From Acanthaster planci (taxonomy: Eukaryota > Echinodermata > Asteroidea > Valvatida > Acanthasteridae), in contig NW_019091500.1 of NCBI RefSeq assembly GCF_001949145.1, forward strand, positions 602,382-666,381: a DNA stretch of 64,000 nucleotides, in the 5' to 3' direction. The notes beneath the pieces are model-generated. The model saw nothing but the letters and a program-made list of their open reading frames with translations. It did no database searches and had not been told where the DNA came from. Shown here piece after piece: positions 23,223 to 37,400 of the stretch (position 1 is its first letter; the number at the start of each line of letters is the position of its first letter). Both the position numbers and the translations under genes were made by a program.

Positions 23223-26190
23223 TTGTCAGCTCTGACAAGTTTGGCCGCACAGAAAATGATGAAGATGACTCTGATGTTATCCGTAAGCTAGTAAGTTAGC
23301 CAGTGAAGGTAAGTACATATATGTACTTTGCCCAAAGACTGTGTGTAAAAAGGCCGCAGATATCGGAAACAAAATGAACAATTCCATACAAAACCTTTGT
23401 ACTGTGACTTCCTCTGTCCGAAAAATTCGACAATTCAATGCAGCTTTCCACTAAGGTAAGATACTGCTTACATTTTTTGTTTATTTTTTCAATTTTTTTT
23501 TATGAAGAAGTCACCACTCTGTTTTCACTGCTGAATTTAACACAGAGAGTCAGTGATGACATCTGTATTTTATATCCTTTTTGTTCTTTTCAAGATATGG
23601 GCTCAAGAGAGACTCAAGTTCCATTTAGGAACCAAGTGACGGCCACTCTGACGATGATGAGGAGCAAGAACAGTGGATGGAGAAAACAGTAGGTAAAAAG
23701 CTTTCACTTGTCAGTCATATTTGCCATCTGCGAAGAAATCAATTTTTGCTGGTAGATTTAACCGTGGTACTTCCTAACGTCTTAACCGTGGAGGAGCTTG
23801 GTTACATTGGACCGTCTCACAGCCCACGGCAATTTCCCAAGAATTGGGCTGTCCAGTGCTTTATATTTTTACAAACTTTGTACGCATGACTTTCCTTTTC
23901 AATATCTGAATTGAGAAGGAAAGTCTTATCTAAATGTGCCATATGGTTTGACAGTCACTTGGAAGTTGGGAATGGCAGCAGAAAAGTATACATTCTTGGT
24001 TGACCTCTCTTAGAAGAAAGGTGCTGTGCCAAAACGGCAAGTTGGATTTTCACAAAACGAGTTATTAAAAAAAATCCAGAAGGCTTCTGGAAAATATGCA
24101 CTTTAATAATATTGGAAAATATGTTAAAAACCTTTGGTGACCTTTTCTTGTTGTGTAACGTCATTTTTCCCTGTTTTTAGATTTGGGAAGGCCTCATTGC
24201 CAGGTGAATGTATTGCATTGGCTGCCTACATGAACGTTGAGGCTGGATAGCGTCATGGTGTCATGAAATCTCTAAAATGAAGTCGCAGGTTACGTCATAA
24301 GTAGCACAGGTAAGTCCTGTGTTTCATATCATTGCTGGCTTTCTGCAAGGATGAATCCTGGATTCTGGGAAAGGGGGAGGGGCCAATTGGGGTCATAACC
24401 AAAAAAAAGGAGCAAAAATTGTTTTCATTTGAAAAAATGGAAGCATCATTTTGGTGTATTTAATATTCCTTCTTTTGAAAAGTGGAAATGTAGCCTAACC
24501 CCTCAAACAACTTTAAAACTTTAAAAAAACAAAGGCCCCCACAATCAAATTTGTCCCTGGTCCTCAAAAAAAAATGGGTCCTGGATCCACCCTCGGGTGC
24601 TTGTGGCTGGCTTTCAGGGCAACCCTGACCTAGGGATAGTTGTGTACATTGTGTCAACCAAGCAAGATGATAGGGATGAGGTTGAACCCTTGTAACCAGG
24701 GCAAGCTAGTTGAATGTAGTTGAATTGTTCACATTTTCCTGGCCTAAAGTTCTTTTCCTTCATGGTTCGTTGCTGTTTCTTGACAAATTACCATTGATCA
24801 GTGGTCCACATTTCCTGAGACATGTTCAACATGTTCAAAGAGCAATTTGGGTTTCATAGTTTTAATAGTAAAACTCGTGAAATGAAGCATCTAATCACAG
24901 ACATAAAATACCTTTAGACTGACATTAGCAGGGGCATAATTTAAGGAAAGTCCCCATTTTTAATAACCATGAGCAAATGGCTGCCTTGTCCCCTGGGGTT
25001 TCATGATTTTCTGTGCAGCACTGCTCTACATCAAGAAGATGAATTGGGGGCAACTGTGGCAATTGTCCAAACATTAATTGGCCATGTTGATCTTTTTGTT
25101 AAAGTTCCAACCTGGCACAGTTCAATTTTTCTTCCTCATAATATTGCCCATTATTACAAGCCATGGGTAGAAGCCATGGTGCACATTATGTGAAATTCAA
25201 ATAAAAAATTCCTGACATCCCTATTGTTTATTGAATATTTTGAAAAGTAAATTTAACAGATTTTCTCAGGTATTATCTGATAGAGCACAGAGAACTGTTT
25301 CCAAATCATTTCAAAAATAAAGTCTAAAAATTAAAACCACATGCATTAGGAGGATTTCTTCAGGCTTTTTGAAGGTGAGCAGTGAACATGGACAAAAATT
25401 TAGGTGTTCAGAGTTCTTATTTAAAGAAGAATCTACCTTAATTTTGACAAATATTGAACCTAAACACAAAAAGGGACCACGTTATAAACACTAAACAGTA
25501 TTTTCAGTCACCACCCAAAATTTCCAATTTATATCCAACTCAACAGACTTGTGCACACTGTTGAGATGTGTCTGCCAACACTTTTGGGATCAATTGTTGA
25601 TTTCTGTAGGAGCTGTTGGTCCATTTAAGTTTGTGGTCTTCCCTGATCGACGTTACAGTTTTACTTTAAAACAGTGCCCTCACTTGTTAGGAAAGGAAAC
25701 AACAATTTTAAGTGTTTAAAAATGTCACTTTTTGATTCACTAAACCCTAAAGGGGTGTCTGGAAAAAATATTTTTTAACAAAGAATACAAATCACAAATG
25801 GTTCCAGAAGTAATGGGTCGGCAGTGTCAAAGGAATCCTCTTGTCATAGTTTATTTTCTGACATGAAAAATGGAAGAAAAGCAATGGAGTCTAACAGTTT
25901 TTTTAATGTCTCAATTGCTGCTGCAACTTAGTTCCTTTTGTGATTAATTTCTTCCCCAGACCTCCTCATATGAAAGCTGCAGTATGCCCAGGAGAAGCAG
26001 ACCATGATGCTGATGAGAAGAGTGCCCTCGCCTCCTTCAACCTGGAGAGAAGGAAGATGGAGGACAAGATCCTCTAGGACTTCACAGAGATGATTCATGA
26101 GAATGTCAAGGAAAGGAAGTAACCCAGATAGATGCCAGTCCTCACCTTCATCACCGAGAAGGAACAGTTTCCAAGATTGCATGAGGGATC
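23223..26190 (+). pseudogene. Decayed coding-like fragments, unidentified
   Basis: Three pieces have protein-like composition but are broken. 23236-23295 can read DKFGRTENDEDDSDVIRKL. 23627-23690 can read SDGHSDDDEEQEQWMEKT, preceded by an in-frame stop. 26018-26190 can read ASFNLERRKMEDKIL, stop, DFTEMIHENVKERK, stop, then VLTFITEKEQFPRLHEG. All are + strand. They may be exon relics of one gene, since the spacing and splice-like borders fit. The acidic pieces faintly recall GCFC/PAXBP1-type SDDDEE...RWE blocks, but I would not name it. Confidence 0.3.
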
Positions 26191-26537
26191 CTCATCAGAA
26201 TCTTAGGCATTGATTAACAAAAAGGCAAGGAAAGGACTCAATCTTCTCAGAGATGCAGTATCTTGCTTCCACCTTAGTGGTGGAGCACGTCTATCTGCAT
26301 TTGTACACTACTCAAAGGATCAAAGGATCATACATAGTGATTAATAATTTAAACAAATGTATCCACATCGCAAAAATGAGCCTCAATTAATTTGGCTATT
26401 TTCTGGCATCAAAACAAGAAACTTCCGCTACAGAGTACTGAAGTCTCACGACACTGAAAAAAAAAACTTTGGTCAGCACCTTGTCCAGGTCCTTCACAGC
26501 CCTGAAAATGATGAATAAAAAATTAAGTTTTAACCAA

Positions 26538-26675
26538 GTATTGTGAGGGCACTATTTATGAGTTAGTATGATATCGTGGTAATGTGAGGACACTGTTTTG
26601 AGTTAGAATGATATCGTGGTAATGTGAGGACACTGTTTATGAGTATATTCTGGTAATGTGAGGGCAGTATTTGTG
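26538..26675. repeat. Imperfect ~40-bp tandem repeat, 3-4 copies
   Basis: Units contain TAATGTGAGGACACTGTTT followed by GAGTTAGAATGATATCGTGG. The last copies are shortened. The repeat is intergenic. Confidence 0.75.
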
Positions 26676-28594
26676 ATTCGGAATCACAGAAATGAAGCAC
26701 TCCGAAGATGTGCGTATCTCAGCATGAAAAATTATATATAACTATTGAGACCCTTTTATTCAATGAAATAGTGCAATATCGGACATGTATCTGTTTGCAA
26801 ATCTTCACCCGAATCACATATTTTCATAATTATGAGTAAAAATGATGACTGATTAAAAAAAAATCAAATTTGTGGTTGTCAGACATAAAAAAACAACTTC
26901 ACTGTTTTCCAAAACCTAAACACAAAATGGTAAGAGGTCCAATATTTCAGTCACTTTTTCTCAAAAGGTCCTAAAGTGAGACACATACGTGTACATAATT
27001 TTACCACAATGGGGTTGTATAGCACTGGCCAGTCTCATTCATGTCATTGTACCCCCCCCCACTCTCCAAGACACTCCCAGTCTCTCACCCCCTTGCCTCA
27101 GAGTCATTCCATCCTTAATTTATGTGCAAAGAGAGTGAAAGGTGGTCATTTTGAAGGTGTGCAATACCTGAGCAATACACATTACCCAATGCTTTTGACC
27201 CCTCCAGCTGATTGGGCTCTGAAACAAGACTAACCAATTGCATTGTCTCATCACATTCTATGGTGCTCAACCAAGCATGAACATGAGCTTCAGTGTACAA
27301 TAAGTAAAGTCAGTGAGGTACACACCTGGCTGAACTTTTCTAAGACAAATGTCTGATCCCTTAACTTTTTTGAGTATTGTGTATTGGTATACAGTACAAT
27401 GCTGCTATAATGAACAGGGCAGGGTCCATACACAATGCTTAGTGTAGCATACAGTATCTCCCTAACTATTGCGATTTCATTGGTACTGTTCCAATCGTCG
27501 CATTTTCATAGGCCTAAAAATCAAAACGTTCTGATTTTCATAAAAAAGGGGGAAAAGTCCTGGCAAAATAGGGCACCATTTGCAGAAAGAAGAGGGTGCT
27601 ATATATTTCCTATTTTGAAATGTCAGTCGTTACACATACATATGTGTGTGTTCTTGTAAAACAGATTCTCTTGCGGCTGCTTGTTTTTCTATTGGCTCAT
27701 AACATGGCTGTTCCAATCTCGGAGTTTTATATCTTAACTTTTGAGTCACTGACATCTGTCTTAAATTTTTGTTCGTTAATTTAAAGCAAATTTGTGATGT
27801 GTAGTATAAGTGCGCAGAAAATTTGGGAGCCAAGAGGCATATTCTGTATACCGAATTGTTCAGTATAGTGACGTTGAATAGACAATTGGTCATTTTGCTC
27901 TTAAAGGACTATTGTTTGCCTTTAATTTGTTTCTCTTCATCGTAACGCATTGACTCATATTAATTTTTTTTTTGCGGCCAACATGTTTCAATTTTAACCA
28001 ATTGTTTCCCAAATTAATGTCTAAAACAATATTTTTCACTAAACACCTTTTAGTGCATTCTAAGGACCTATTAGCACTGACATGAAATTTGTTTCATTTG
28101 AAAATTTTACCTTACAAAGATGCTTTGTATGTTAAACATTCACCACTTATTACAACTAGTAAATTTCTATTTTCAAGTGAAATAAATACTCATTTATTTA
28201 AACCACCAGAATAACTTGTTTGTACATGTATATCTATTTGTAAAACTGTAGTCCTTTGCCACTGAACCCTTCTAATCTGGACCCTTTTACACTGCCAGAG
28301 TTTAAGGTACATCTGTTTCCATCTTTAGATTGTACATTTATAGCCTCATCCTACATGGAAACCCTGCCAGTCTTAAACATCTTCCAAGCTCCCTATATAA
28401 AGATCCCTCTTGGAGCCTTTTAGTCTCAATCTTATAAGGGGTACAATAAACCCAATAGCAAAATGTCTTTCAACCCCATGGGATTCTCAGAGCTCTAATA
28501 CTGCTTACTGGTAGTCCCAAGCCCTCAGCCATCCACTATACCCTTCCTATCAGCTCTCAGACTTCTAGACCCTAGGGATTCCCCTTTGCCCATC

Positions 28595-28742
28595 NNNNNN
28601 NNNNNNNNNNNNNNNNNNNNNNNNNNNNNNNNNNNNNNNNNNNNNNNNNNNNNNNNNNNNNNNNNNNNNNNNNNNNNNNNNNNNNNNNNNNNNNNNNNNN
28701 NNNNNNNNNNNNNNNNNNNNNNNNNNNNNNNNNNNNNNNNNN
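28595..28742. other. Assembly gap (148 Ns)
   Basis: Run of N. The right flank (28743-28775) contains a minus-strand GCCTGGTGGTTAGC that looks like another SINE A-box region, so a repeat may underlie the gap. Confidence 0.99.
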
Positions 28743-29224
28743 GACAGCCAGCTAGCTAACCACCAGGCCAATTGCCTCTTGATAAATAAGAATTCGGAAC
28801 TTATATTTAAAGGTTAGGATTGCGCAATTTAAAAAAAGGTCAGAGGGCACAGTACATTTGCATGTATTTAAATAACAAAACAGAAATTTCAATATATTAA
28901 AAGCACAGAGAAAACACAAAATAGTCAGACCTTGCATGTATTTTATTTTAGTTCAAACATTTATTTGCAAACCTTCCATATGTACACTTCCAAATGGTCA
29001 GTTTTTATATCATGTACATGTCACTAAAAATTCAACTGTGTTGGTAAAAACTTGAATTCATAACTTGGAGAAAGATTCTGCTAGGATTGAAACGTCAGGT
29101 CCTCTGAATTTTTCAGTATAGAAAATATTTTATAGTTTTTGGTATCTTGCTATAAACATTAAAAGTTGTCAGCTTTTCTAGATGAGTGGGGGGTGATGTG
29201 AATCAGGGAATTCAGGCAGCATTC

Positions 29225-29350
29225 AATTCTTTTTTCCTCTTTCCATTACCATTGTACCACTAAGGTAGTGTTCAGTTCTTTTTCCTCTTTCCGTTACAAT
29301 TGTGCCATTAAGGCAGTATTCAGTTCTTTTTTTCCCTTTAATCTTTCCAT
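29225..29350. repeat. ~50-bp tandem repeat, about 2.5 copies
   Basis: Repeats of CTTTTTCCTCTTTCC, ATTACCATTGT and AAGGTAGTGTTCAGTT. On the minus strand this makes a short open frame with repeating GTIVTERGK-type peptide, which I do not call a gene. Confidence 0.65.
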
Positions 29351-29701
29351 TACCGTTGCGTGATGTAGTAGGCTTCATGGAATGGTAATAGCGCCCTCTA
29401 TGGTTGGTCAGCATTTTACAGCAAAGCCTCTGATGATGCAGTAAACACAACAGAAATTCCTCCTGCCAGGATTGCTAGGAGAAAACCAATCAATATCATC
29501 AAGTTCTGTCAATTTTATTCCAGTGTTAACCCAGAAGTTGCCAGGTTTTTTTGGTTGACCTGTTTCGGGAAAGTGGATGCTGCACAGAGAACATTATATG
29601 TGTGATTTTCACAGAACTGCTGTCAAAGTGACTGTAAAAAGCTGCTTTATGAAACCAAGGCTTGGCTCATAAAAAATGGAAGAGTATGGATGACCTCTTT
29701 C

Positions 29702-29900
29702 ATGTGGCCAAGTGGTTAGGGTTTATGGTTTCCAATCAAAGGGTTGGAGGTTCAAATCCAGCTGCTGGCAGTATACTGTGGCCCTTGGCAAGCCACTTCA
29801 CCCCTGCTTACCTCTCTCCACCCAGGAATATAAATGGGTACCAGCATTAGCTGGGGCAGCAACCTGCGATGGACTGGCATCCCATCCAGGGGGAAAAACA
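29702..29900 (+). mobile_element. tRNA-derived SINE
   Basis: Pol III A box TGGCCAAGTGG (29705-29715) and B box GGTTCAAATCC (29749-29759) are correctly spaced. They are followed by a body with CCACTTCACCCC and ATAAATGGGTACC. The body motifs recur at 4343-4617 and, reversed, at 36290-36423, so this is a family. Confidence 0.75.
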
Positions 29901-32900
29901 AATATTCTCTATTGTTTCATGCCAAGGAAACTGCAATGAACACAGGCCTGCAGCTGCAGCCAAATTGGCTCGGACCAGACTTGCTTTTTTTGCTTTTTCT
30001 TTCAGAAAAAAATGGGCGCTTGTAACGAGAAAGATGCATCATGTACATGTATGTGCAATTTTCACAGAATTGGTGTCAAAAAGACCACAAAAGACGGTTA
30101 CTGAAAAACTCCTGAAGGCTTGACTACTGTCTGTGGCAATATCAGACAAAATTTTGAGGGGGCACATTCTATCTACTCTTGGTTCTTTTCGGGTCAAATG
30201 AACACACACAATAACTGCACAACAGTGATTGTTAAGCTGTCAAACCTGAAAGTGGCTTGGTTCAGGAATAACTTCCTACCTCCATGGTTCAGGTAATATC
30301 TTATGACCCCTATTGGCTTGAGTGTCTGTATTTGAAATCTTCAATATTGCCTTCTCGTTACTTTGTGCATGTGTCTGTGAAATCAACGTATGGCCTCAAC
30401 ATCATCTTCAATATTTGAAAAGACAACTTACAGCCACTGCAGAAGACAGACTTCTCCTGGATGGACAGCACATTCCTCCATTCTCACTACCATCTCTGCT
30501 TCTATCCTCTTGCCAACATGTGCCCTAAAAATAAAGAAAAAGTTAACTGGAATGGAGAAATAGAAAGGCCTCATTTCCATTAATTAATGTGAATGATTCC
30601 AAAGCCATTTTCATAATTAAAACAAGCACAATATATAACCCTAACTATTCAGGTTTGTATGGCTCGAAACCCTGCCAAACACACCAGTCTGCATTATTTG
30701 TCTAAGTAATTTGCTTGCCCAGTGTAACAAGATCCAACAGGTCAACTCTCCCCAAGGCTAAACAGTCCAGGAGTCTGTGGTTGCCAGTCACCACAAGATC
30801 CAACAGTGGCATTGTCCAATGAAACCAGCTCCCATTGTCTCAACATGGCCAGTTTGTCTGCTGTTGATTGCCCAGTGCATCATAGATTGACATGAAGGAA
30901 TGTCGCGGTAAGTTTCCATGTGCCTGCGGAAGAAAGTCCAATGGGAACACGGCTATAGTGTGTCAGACTTTTACATCTGCTGCAGTATGCTGCATCTGGT
31001 GGGTTTAGGGTCAAGGTCAGTATTTGCAAAGTGATACATGCAGTTTTCACCATTTTTTTAAACTCTTCTTCTAAAGGTTATAGACTGCTGGCCCTCTTTG
31101 ATTCCACAATCTGACCGTCTTATTCCTTAGACCTTCATCAATGTTCCAAGAGCAGATTTTACGACAATAAGGGGCTTTTTGTTCAGTGAAATTAAAATAA
31201 TCATAAAATGATTTAATTCACCCATTTATAATGAAAAAATTTCTTTTTACACGACAGATATTCATTTTCATGCTCAAAGATTCAAAACTATGGCTTTCAT
31301 CAGTAAATTTTGGGGGAAATTATACCCCAAGACAGGTTTACCGTTGGTTATGTTCTCAGCCAGAAAACAGTTGTCATCATGTCTACAAAGTGTATAACAT
31401 CCAGCACTGTGCAGTCTCTTCAGTCTTTAATTTGGCTCTCTAAGACCAAAGAAATTAACACAGAATCGTACAGTTTTTGATGGCTGCAAGTGGGAACTTC
31501 AACTTCATTTTCAATAAGGAAAGATTTGCAGCTGAAGCAGATACATTATTAAATTTATGCCTTATCTTCCTGACCCTACTGGGGAGGGGAAAGGTTATCT
31601 CCCCCCCCCAACACAGTGACATAACACCTTCCATTGCTTTCCACCCCACGCAGCCCCCTCCCCTTTCAAAACTGTCTTCCCCTTTTTTTCTCTTTCAACA
31701 CAGCTGCCTAATTGTGATCAAATCAGAAGAGTAAGCAGATGTCAATTACATGTATGTGTGCATGAGCATGATGTCATACCCAGACTAACATGTCTCCATC
31801 GTCCAGTCATCCATCTCTTACCCGATTGCCAGCTGCCAGGTGTGTATGCAGGTGTGGGGTCCAGCATCAAAGTGTGCCAATGCGTTGCAAGCCTATAGGT
31901 TGTTTTCGATTACAAGGCAGACCTGGAAAAATAGCGAGCCACCAAAATAAGAGAAACTCTAACTGAAGAATCACTGCCAAGTTGCAGGGAACTGAACCAA
32001 TAGGGACTCACACATCAATACTACATGTATCAAAATAACTCAATGTCTCATTGAATGATGCACAACATCACTGTGCTATCTGTATACCCATTTGAATGAA
32101 AATTTCTGCAAAGGTAGGTCTTGTATGATATTTTGTCTGTAAGGCAGCATGGGTAAAAAAGAAATCAGAAAAAAAATTAAGTAATCAGCAAAAAGGAGGG
32201 CACACTAAACATTAGACTGTTAACATTTCAAATCATGGAAATGTAGTCAAATAGCTGTTTAACCAAGAAGCAAAGGTTACACACAGAAAATAAACGTAAG
32301 TTGCCATGATTGATTGGTTTAAGTTTGGTTTTTCTTCAGGTTGATGCATTTTGTACGAGTGGTCCTAAACTTTTGCAATGACTGTACTTGTATACTACAT
32401 ACTTTTAGAGGCATGAAAGTCTCAAGAGCTACTCCTATGTTAAAAAATTGATTCATTCAAACACATGATAGATGTTAGTTGACCGCACCTGATGTGGTGT
32501 TCAGTAATTAACGTTCTCAGAGATCACAACTGCTGGTGTCTGGAGTTGCACATGTTCACTGCCTATGAAAATCTTGGGCAAATCACAGTTGTAACAAAAT
32601 TATGGTATCAAGATGACAAATAATTCATCAACTGGCATGATGGTCAGGAATTCACTATTTGGGCAAATTGGGTATAGTAAACTGCAATTATCAAAATCAA
32701 AAAGGCAATTGAGAAATACCTGTATATGGCTGATACCATTTACGGCCGGGGAGCTTTAATGTTTAAGCCTTCCTCCACTTGTTTCTAGCTTAGGAGTAGG
32801 GCCACGTATACGGAGGTATAGTCCATTAGCCTGGCCCTAATAAAGTCGAGTCTCAGACGTGCCACTCTTCGACGTTTCCTTGACTTTCCTCATGCATCAC

Positions 32901-32929
32901 TGCCACACCTCTTTGCTGAAAAACTCTGA

Positions 32930-33260
32930 ATTCATTTAAGGCTTACCTCATTCAAATTTAAATTTTTCGGTAAATGAAAATGTTCTGGTAATTGAAAGCC
33001 AAGGCTAACCCTTTCCAAATTCTTATTTTTTGCACAGAGGAAAATTTTCTAAAAGTTAATAAATATTGTATGAAAGGCTCACCCCCCAAAAATTTTAGTT
33101 TTTCACAAAAATGAAAATTTTCTGAAAATTAATAAATAACGAATGCAAGGCTATCCCCTTCATGTTTTTAATTGTTCACAAAATGAAATTTTTCTGAAAA
33201 TGAAAAGAAATGCAAGGCTTACCCTTTACAAATAATTATTTTCCCAAACAATAGTTTTTA
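32930..33260. repeat. Degenerate ~75-bp tandem repeat, 4-5 copies
   Basis: Each unit pairs GCAAGGCTTACCC with TTTTTCACAAAATGAAAATT and TTCTGAAAATTAATAAAT. A diverged array of the same family lies at about 22440-22830. Confidence 0.65.
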
Positions 33261-34468
33261 ATTAAAATAACACGGTAAAATCCTTGCATCAGTTTTATTT
33301 AAAAATGCAACATTAACTTCCAAAGCAGTTGTTGCTGCTGTTTTTAATGCAAATTTTAAGGATAAACATCTTTAGGTTTTGCTGAAGCTATGTCCTTGCA
33401 ATGTTAAGTCAACATTTTATTAAATTTACAAGAAATTTTTGTAGAATATAAAATTACCGAATCTTAAAAATGTACTGGCACATAAATGTTTCTTTGTGCA
33501 ATCACCAACACCCACAGAGACTGTGTTGATAGTCGTTAACTCATCAATCAGAAAACATTTATTGTATACAACTATAAACAACTTCGAAATGGCATGTGTG
33601 TTGCATCTCCACATTCTTTTCAGTTTGCGAGTGTGAAAAATTATGTGTTACACTAGTTCCACAGAGAGATTTTTGATGAATGATTTTTTCGAGGGGGATA
33701 CAATGATCACATTTACATGTACAGCAAAGCTGGGTTTTATAATTTAGTGATAAATTGATTTTGTTGAACACTGTCACTGCTGGGCATAACTAGCCCTTTC
33801 TATCTTGAAAATTCTACCCAGATTCAGTTCAGCTAGCGCTGCTAGCTGTTCGAATTTTCCCTTTGAAAAGACATAAAATAAAACCAGTACATGTATTTAC
33901 ATTAAGATAAGCTTTTATGGAACCCTGAATGGTTTATGGAGTTCACAATGTGGGCAAAATGATTAGCTGCAAATTATCTACAAAAATAAAACAAGTAACA
34001 AACTTACAAATCAGCAATAACATCCCGTTAGAGTTTTAGGTAAAAACAGTGAAGATTGAAGGATGCGAGAACGAGAGAGTTTGCATCCAAGCCAAACTTT
34101 GACAATTTCAGGGCAGAAATGGATCATCGGGTTAAAAGTGAGAAAGAATGGCCTTTTTCACTTTACCTATCTGGTAGCAGATTGTTGAAATGGAAACAAA
34201 TTAATTGGCCTAGCAACAATGTCCTGTCAGGTGGACAAGTCTTCAGATACAGGTTAACCCACCTGCATGCCAGATACAATATGGTGTTGTTTCATGCCAG
34301 ACTGACCTCTCTCACTGGATCACTGCTGATTATACGGGAGAAACTCTCATTCCAAGAACCAATGTCAAAATGTGTACATAGATTATCTATGAGCACGAAA
34401 GATCCCCCCCAAATGGATGACGGTCCTTGGCTTAGAAACACTGCAGCTATCAGTATGATGACATCTGT

Positions 34469-37400
34469 CTATACTGATATTCCTAATGCAGTGTCGTCTT
34501 TAAGCAAAGCAGCTGTTGCAGCAGCATGCACTATGTTAGCTGCTGTCCCATCTAACTGATCTGTCAAGAAGGAACTGATGGTATCGATGGCTTGATCCAT
34601 CTCTCTCTGTAATGACTGGATACGCTGGCAGTTCTCAGCTGACATCTCCTCAAAACGCATTAATTCATTCTGGTTAAAGAGTCCTCTGATGTGGTAGTAC
34701 TGCACTAAGGCATGGTGGAGGCGAAGCTGAAGACCACCCAACTGAAGAAAAAAAAAATTGAATTCTATACGATACACCATGAATAATTCATATAAATCTC
34801 ACTTTTAGATTTACTTTGGGTTCTCCTAACCCTGTTTGAGGTCTGGGAAGGGCTGATGGCTTTGCATTGTGATTGGTTACCATACGCACAACCTCCAACC
34901 ACGAGGTTATCACTTCCTGTTAGCAAAGTGTTATTTGAAGTTTTGGTTAATCCATGGCAATGTTTTGGCACAGGCAAAAACGACGGCTTACATCACAAAA
35001 ACATGGCCTTGGTACAATCACAATAATTTATCTTTTAAGTATCAATGATCATGTGTCTTTTGGCAATATATTTCAAATCACTGGTTATCTTGATCAATTT
35101 TGGATGAACTAATATGTGTAGTGAGAATATTTTCAGCACTGAGGAAAAAAAGAAAAAATAATGAATTAACAGCCACATTGAGCGAGCTTGCGTTCCTAGC
35201 AAAAATTACCCAAAATGCTCTGCGCAATGTTAGCTGTGACCACACGTGATGTATTTCCTACACTAAAATCTGTGCAAGGTCATCAGCCTACAGCTGATTT
35301 CTCAATGACTAAATTCAGTCTTTTGGCAATAGGCCTGGAGGCCGGTATTCATTACCTGCTTGTGGTCTTTAATGCTGGCTTCCAGGCTAAGACGACCCTC
35401 TAGGCCATCCAAAAGTTCCTCTTTCAGCTTAAGATGCTCCTGCTGTTTCAGCCTGTACTGATGAGCCAACTCCTTGTTCTCGCGCAGATTTTCCTTTAAA
35501 TCACTCTAGAGAAGGAAATACACTATTCCTATGACTCAATCTGGAACTTTTAATTGCACTACACTGGCAAAATGAGATGTAAAATGCAAAAACTACTACA
35601 GACTGCTTGCTTACTTGCAGTACCTGAAATAGAAAAAAAAAATAGAAAGCCTACCAATTCAGTTTTAGCAGAATCTTTCTGTAGAACCTTTGAGAAAGAT
35701 TAAAGAGGTATTTTGGTTCTTACCTCTAGTTGTTCTAGCACCTCTCTACGTGCCTTCATGTTCTCCAGATGCTTACTACTCCCTTCTTCCATTCGCTGAG
35801 TAACCTGAGTCAAGGAATCCTTCAGTTCATCTTGCTGCTTCTGACCTGATGTCAACTGAATTGTTATCTCTTCAAGATCTTCACTGATTAGTGATAAGAG
35901 AACAAATAAACTCTCTGTCAGATATCAAATTTTTTGGGGATCATCTTTGTCTCATATGAACTTCAAAATAGAAAAGTATCCACATGTGAACACAATTTAA
36001 GCAAGATAAAAAGGTTTACACTGCATTCAACCAAAAATTCAGAATGAAACTTGATTTCAGATTCAAAGGCACCTGTAGAGAAATTTCAGTGAAGATAAGG
36101 TCAATGTAAATTTTGGATGTGTAAAGCAATCAAACTCAGTATCAACGCATGGTCTTTTTTGGGGGGGGGTAATTTTTCATTCCTACTCAAATGTCCCAAA
36201 CTTTGACATGAAAAAGTGAAGTTTGAAGTTTGTACTAAGCCAATAAGGTTTATCAGGTTGGTTATCATCAGTTTCTTTCCTGTACATATCCATTTATACT
36301 CCTGGACAGACAGAGGCAATTAGGGGTAATGTGGTTTACTCAAAGGACACAACCTGTGACCAGCAATTGGATTTGAACCCTGACCGTCTCCTCATAAATT
36401 ACAAACCCTAACCACAAAGCTATTCTCTCTATGATGAAATCACATGACATTTATTTATACAAATTCTTAACCCCAACCCCCTAGAGTGTTTGTAAATTCA
36501 CATTGAAAATCTGAAGATCTGGGACTGTTAGGGCTAAAGAAGCCCTGGGGCTCTGGGACAGTTGAATGCACTTTAATACACCAGTTTCTTGCACACATAG
36601 AACGGAACAAAGCTTTTCTGTCTTGTTTATACCAACAGTGCTCATTATAAACCGAAAACCAATCAAAATGAAAGGCTAATGAAGAAGATACTAGAGGCAA
36701 AAAAAAATCAATAAGAATCACAGATTCTGAAGAATGAACTTAACGGAAACAGTTTACACACTATATCAACTTGTTAGTGTGACATACTGCATTTATCTGG
36801 TGTACTTACGTTAATTCAGCAATACTTTCCTCTGTAGTGGTAATGACTTTATGCATAACACTCTGTGATTTGGCCATATCGGCAAGTTTCTTGTTAATCA
36901 AGTCAGTACGGTAAGCCATGTAGTCAAGGCGCTTCGTAGCATTCAGGATCTCTTTCTGCAAAACAATTTAGCATTATGGTTAGACCCTGACTTTGTAAAT
37001 GTCCGTTGCCATTTCTTAAAGGCTAAGCCAAAAGACAGATTTATGAGATGTAAAACGTTGACAATGACATTGCACAGCTGCTACATACACTTTACATTTT
37101 GGGAGCCATCATTTATTCTGGGTCATCGATGCAAATGTCAAAAACCCATTGGCACCTCTATGGACAGCACAAATCTGATCTGCCTTGGATGAAACAGTGA
37201 GCTCCCCAAAATTTAGGATCAAGCATTATTTCAGTTTATTTTGTCAAGTTTCCTACCTCAAGATTCTCACACTGTGGTTCCAGTTCTTGGATTGTTGTAG
37301 TCTGTGATGCCTTCACTTCTTTGTGACGTTCTTTCAACTCTGCTATGGACCCTCGAAGCTCTGCAATAGTCTGGTGAATATGTCATAAAATTTTTCAAAT

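Larger units (their letters stand above)
19614..34468. other. Intergenic region between peroxidasin and the CCDC178-like gene
   Basis: The left part includes the peroxidasin 3' UTR, the right part the minus-strand gene's 3' UTR. Between are repeat arrays (22440-22830, 26538-26675, 29225-29350, 32930-33260), a SINE (29702-29900), decayed coding-like fragments (23223-26190) and an N gap. No intact multi-exon gene or VWC-coding exon was found on either strand. Confidence 0.55.

Noticed and set aside
27376-27880. Possible transposon with CTATAATGAACA-like ends
   Set aside because: The two candidate ends match only weakly and out of register.
29705-29775. Functional tRNA gene
   Set aside because: A and B boxes are present but no acceptor or anticodon stem can be paired; it is a SINE head.
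34056-34559. 167-codon plus-strand frame
   Set aside because: It overlaps the last exon of the minus-strand coiled-coil gene in antisense and has no recognisable domain.
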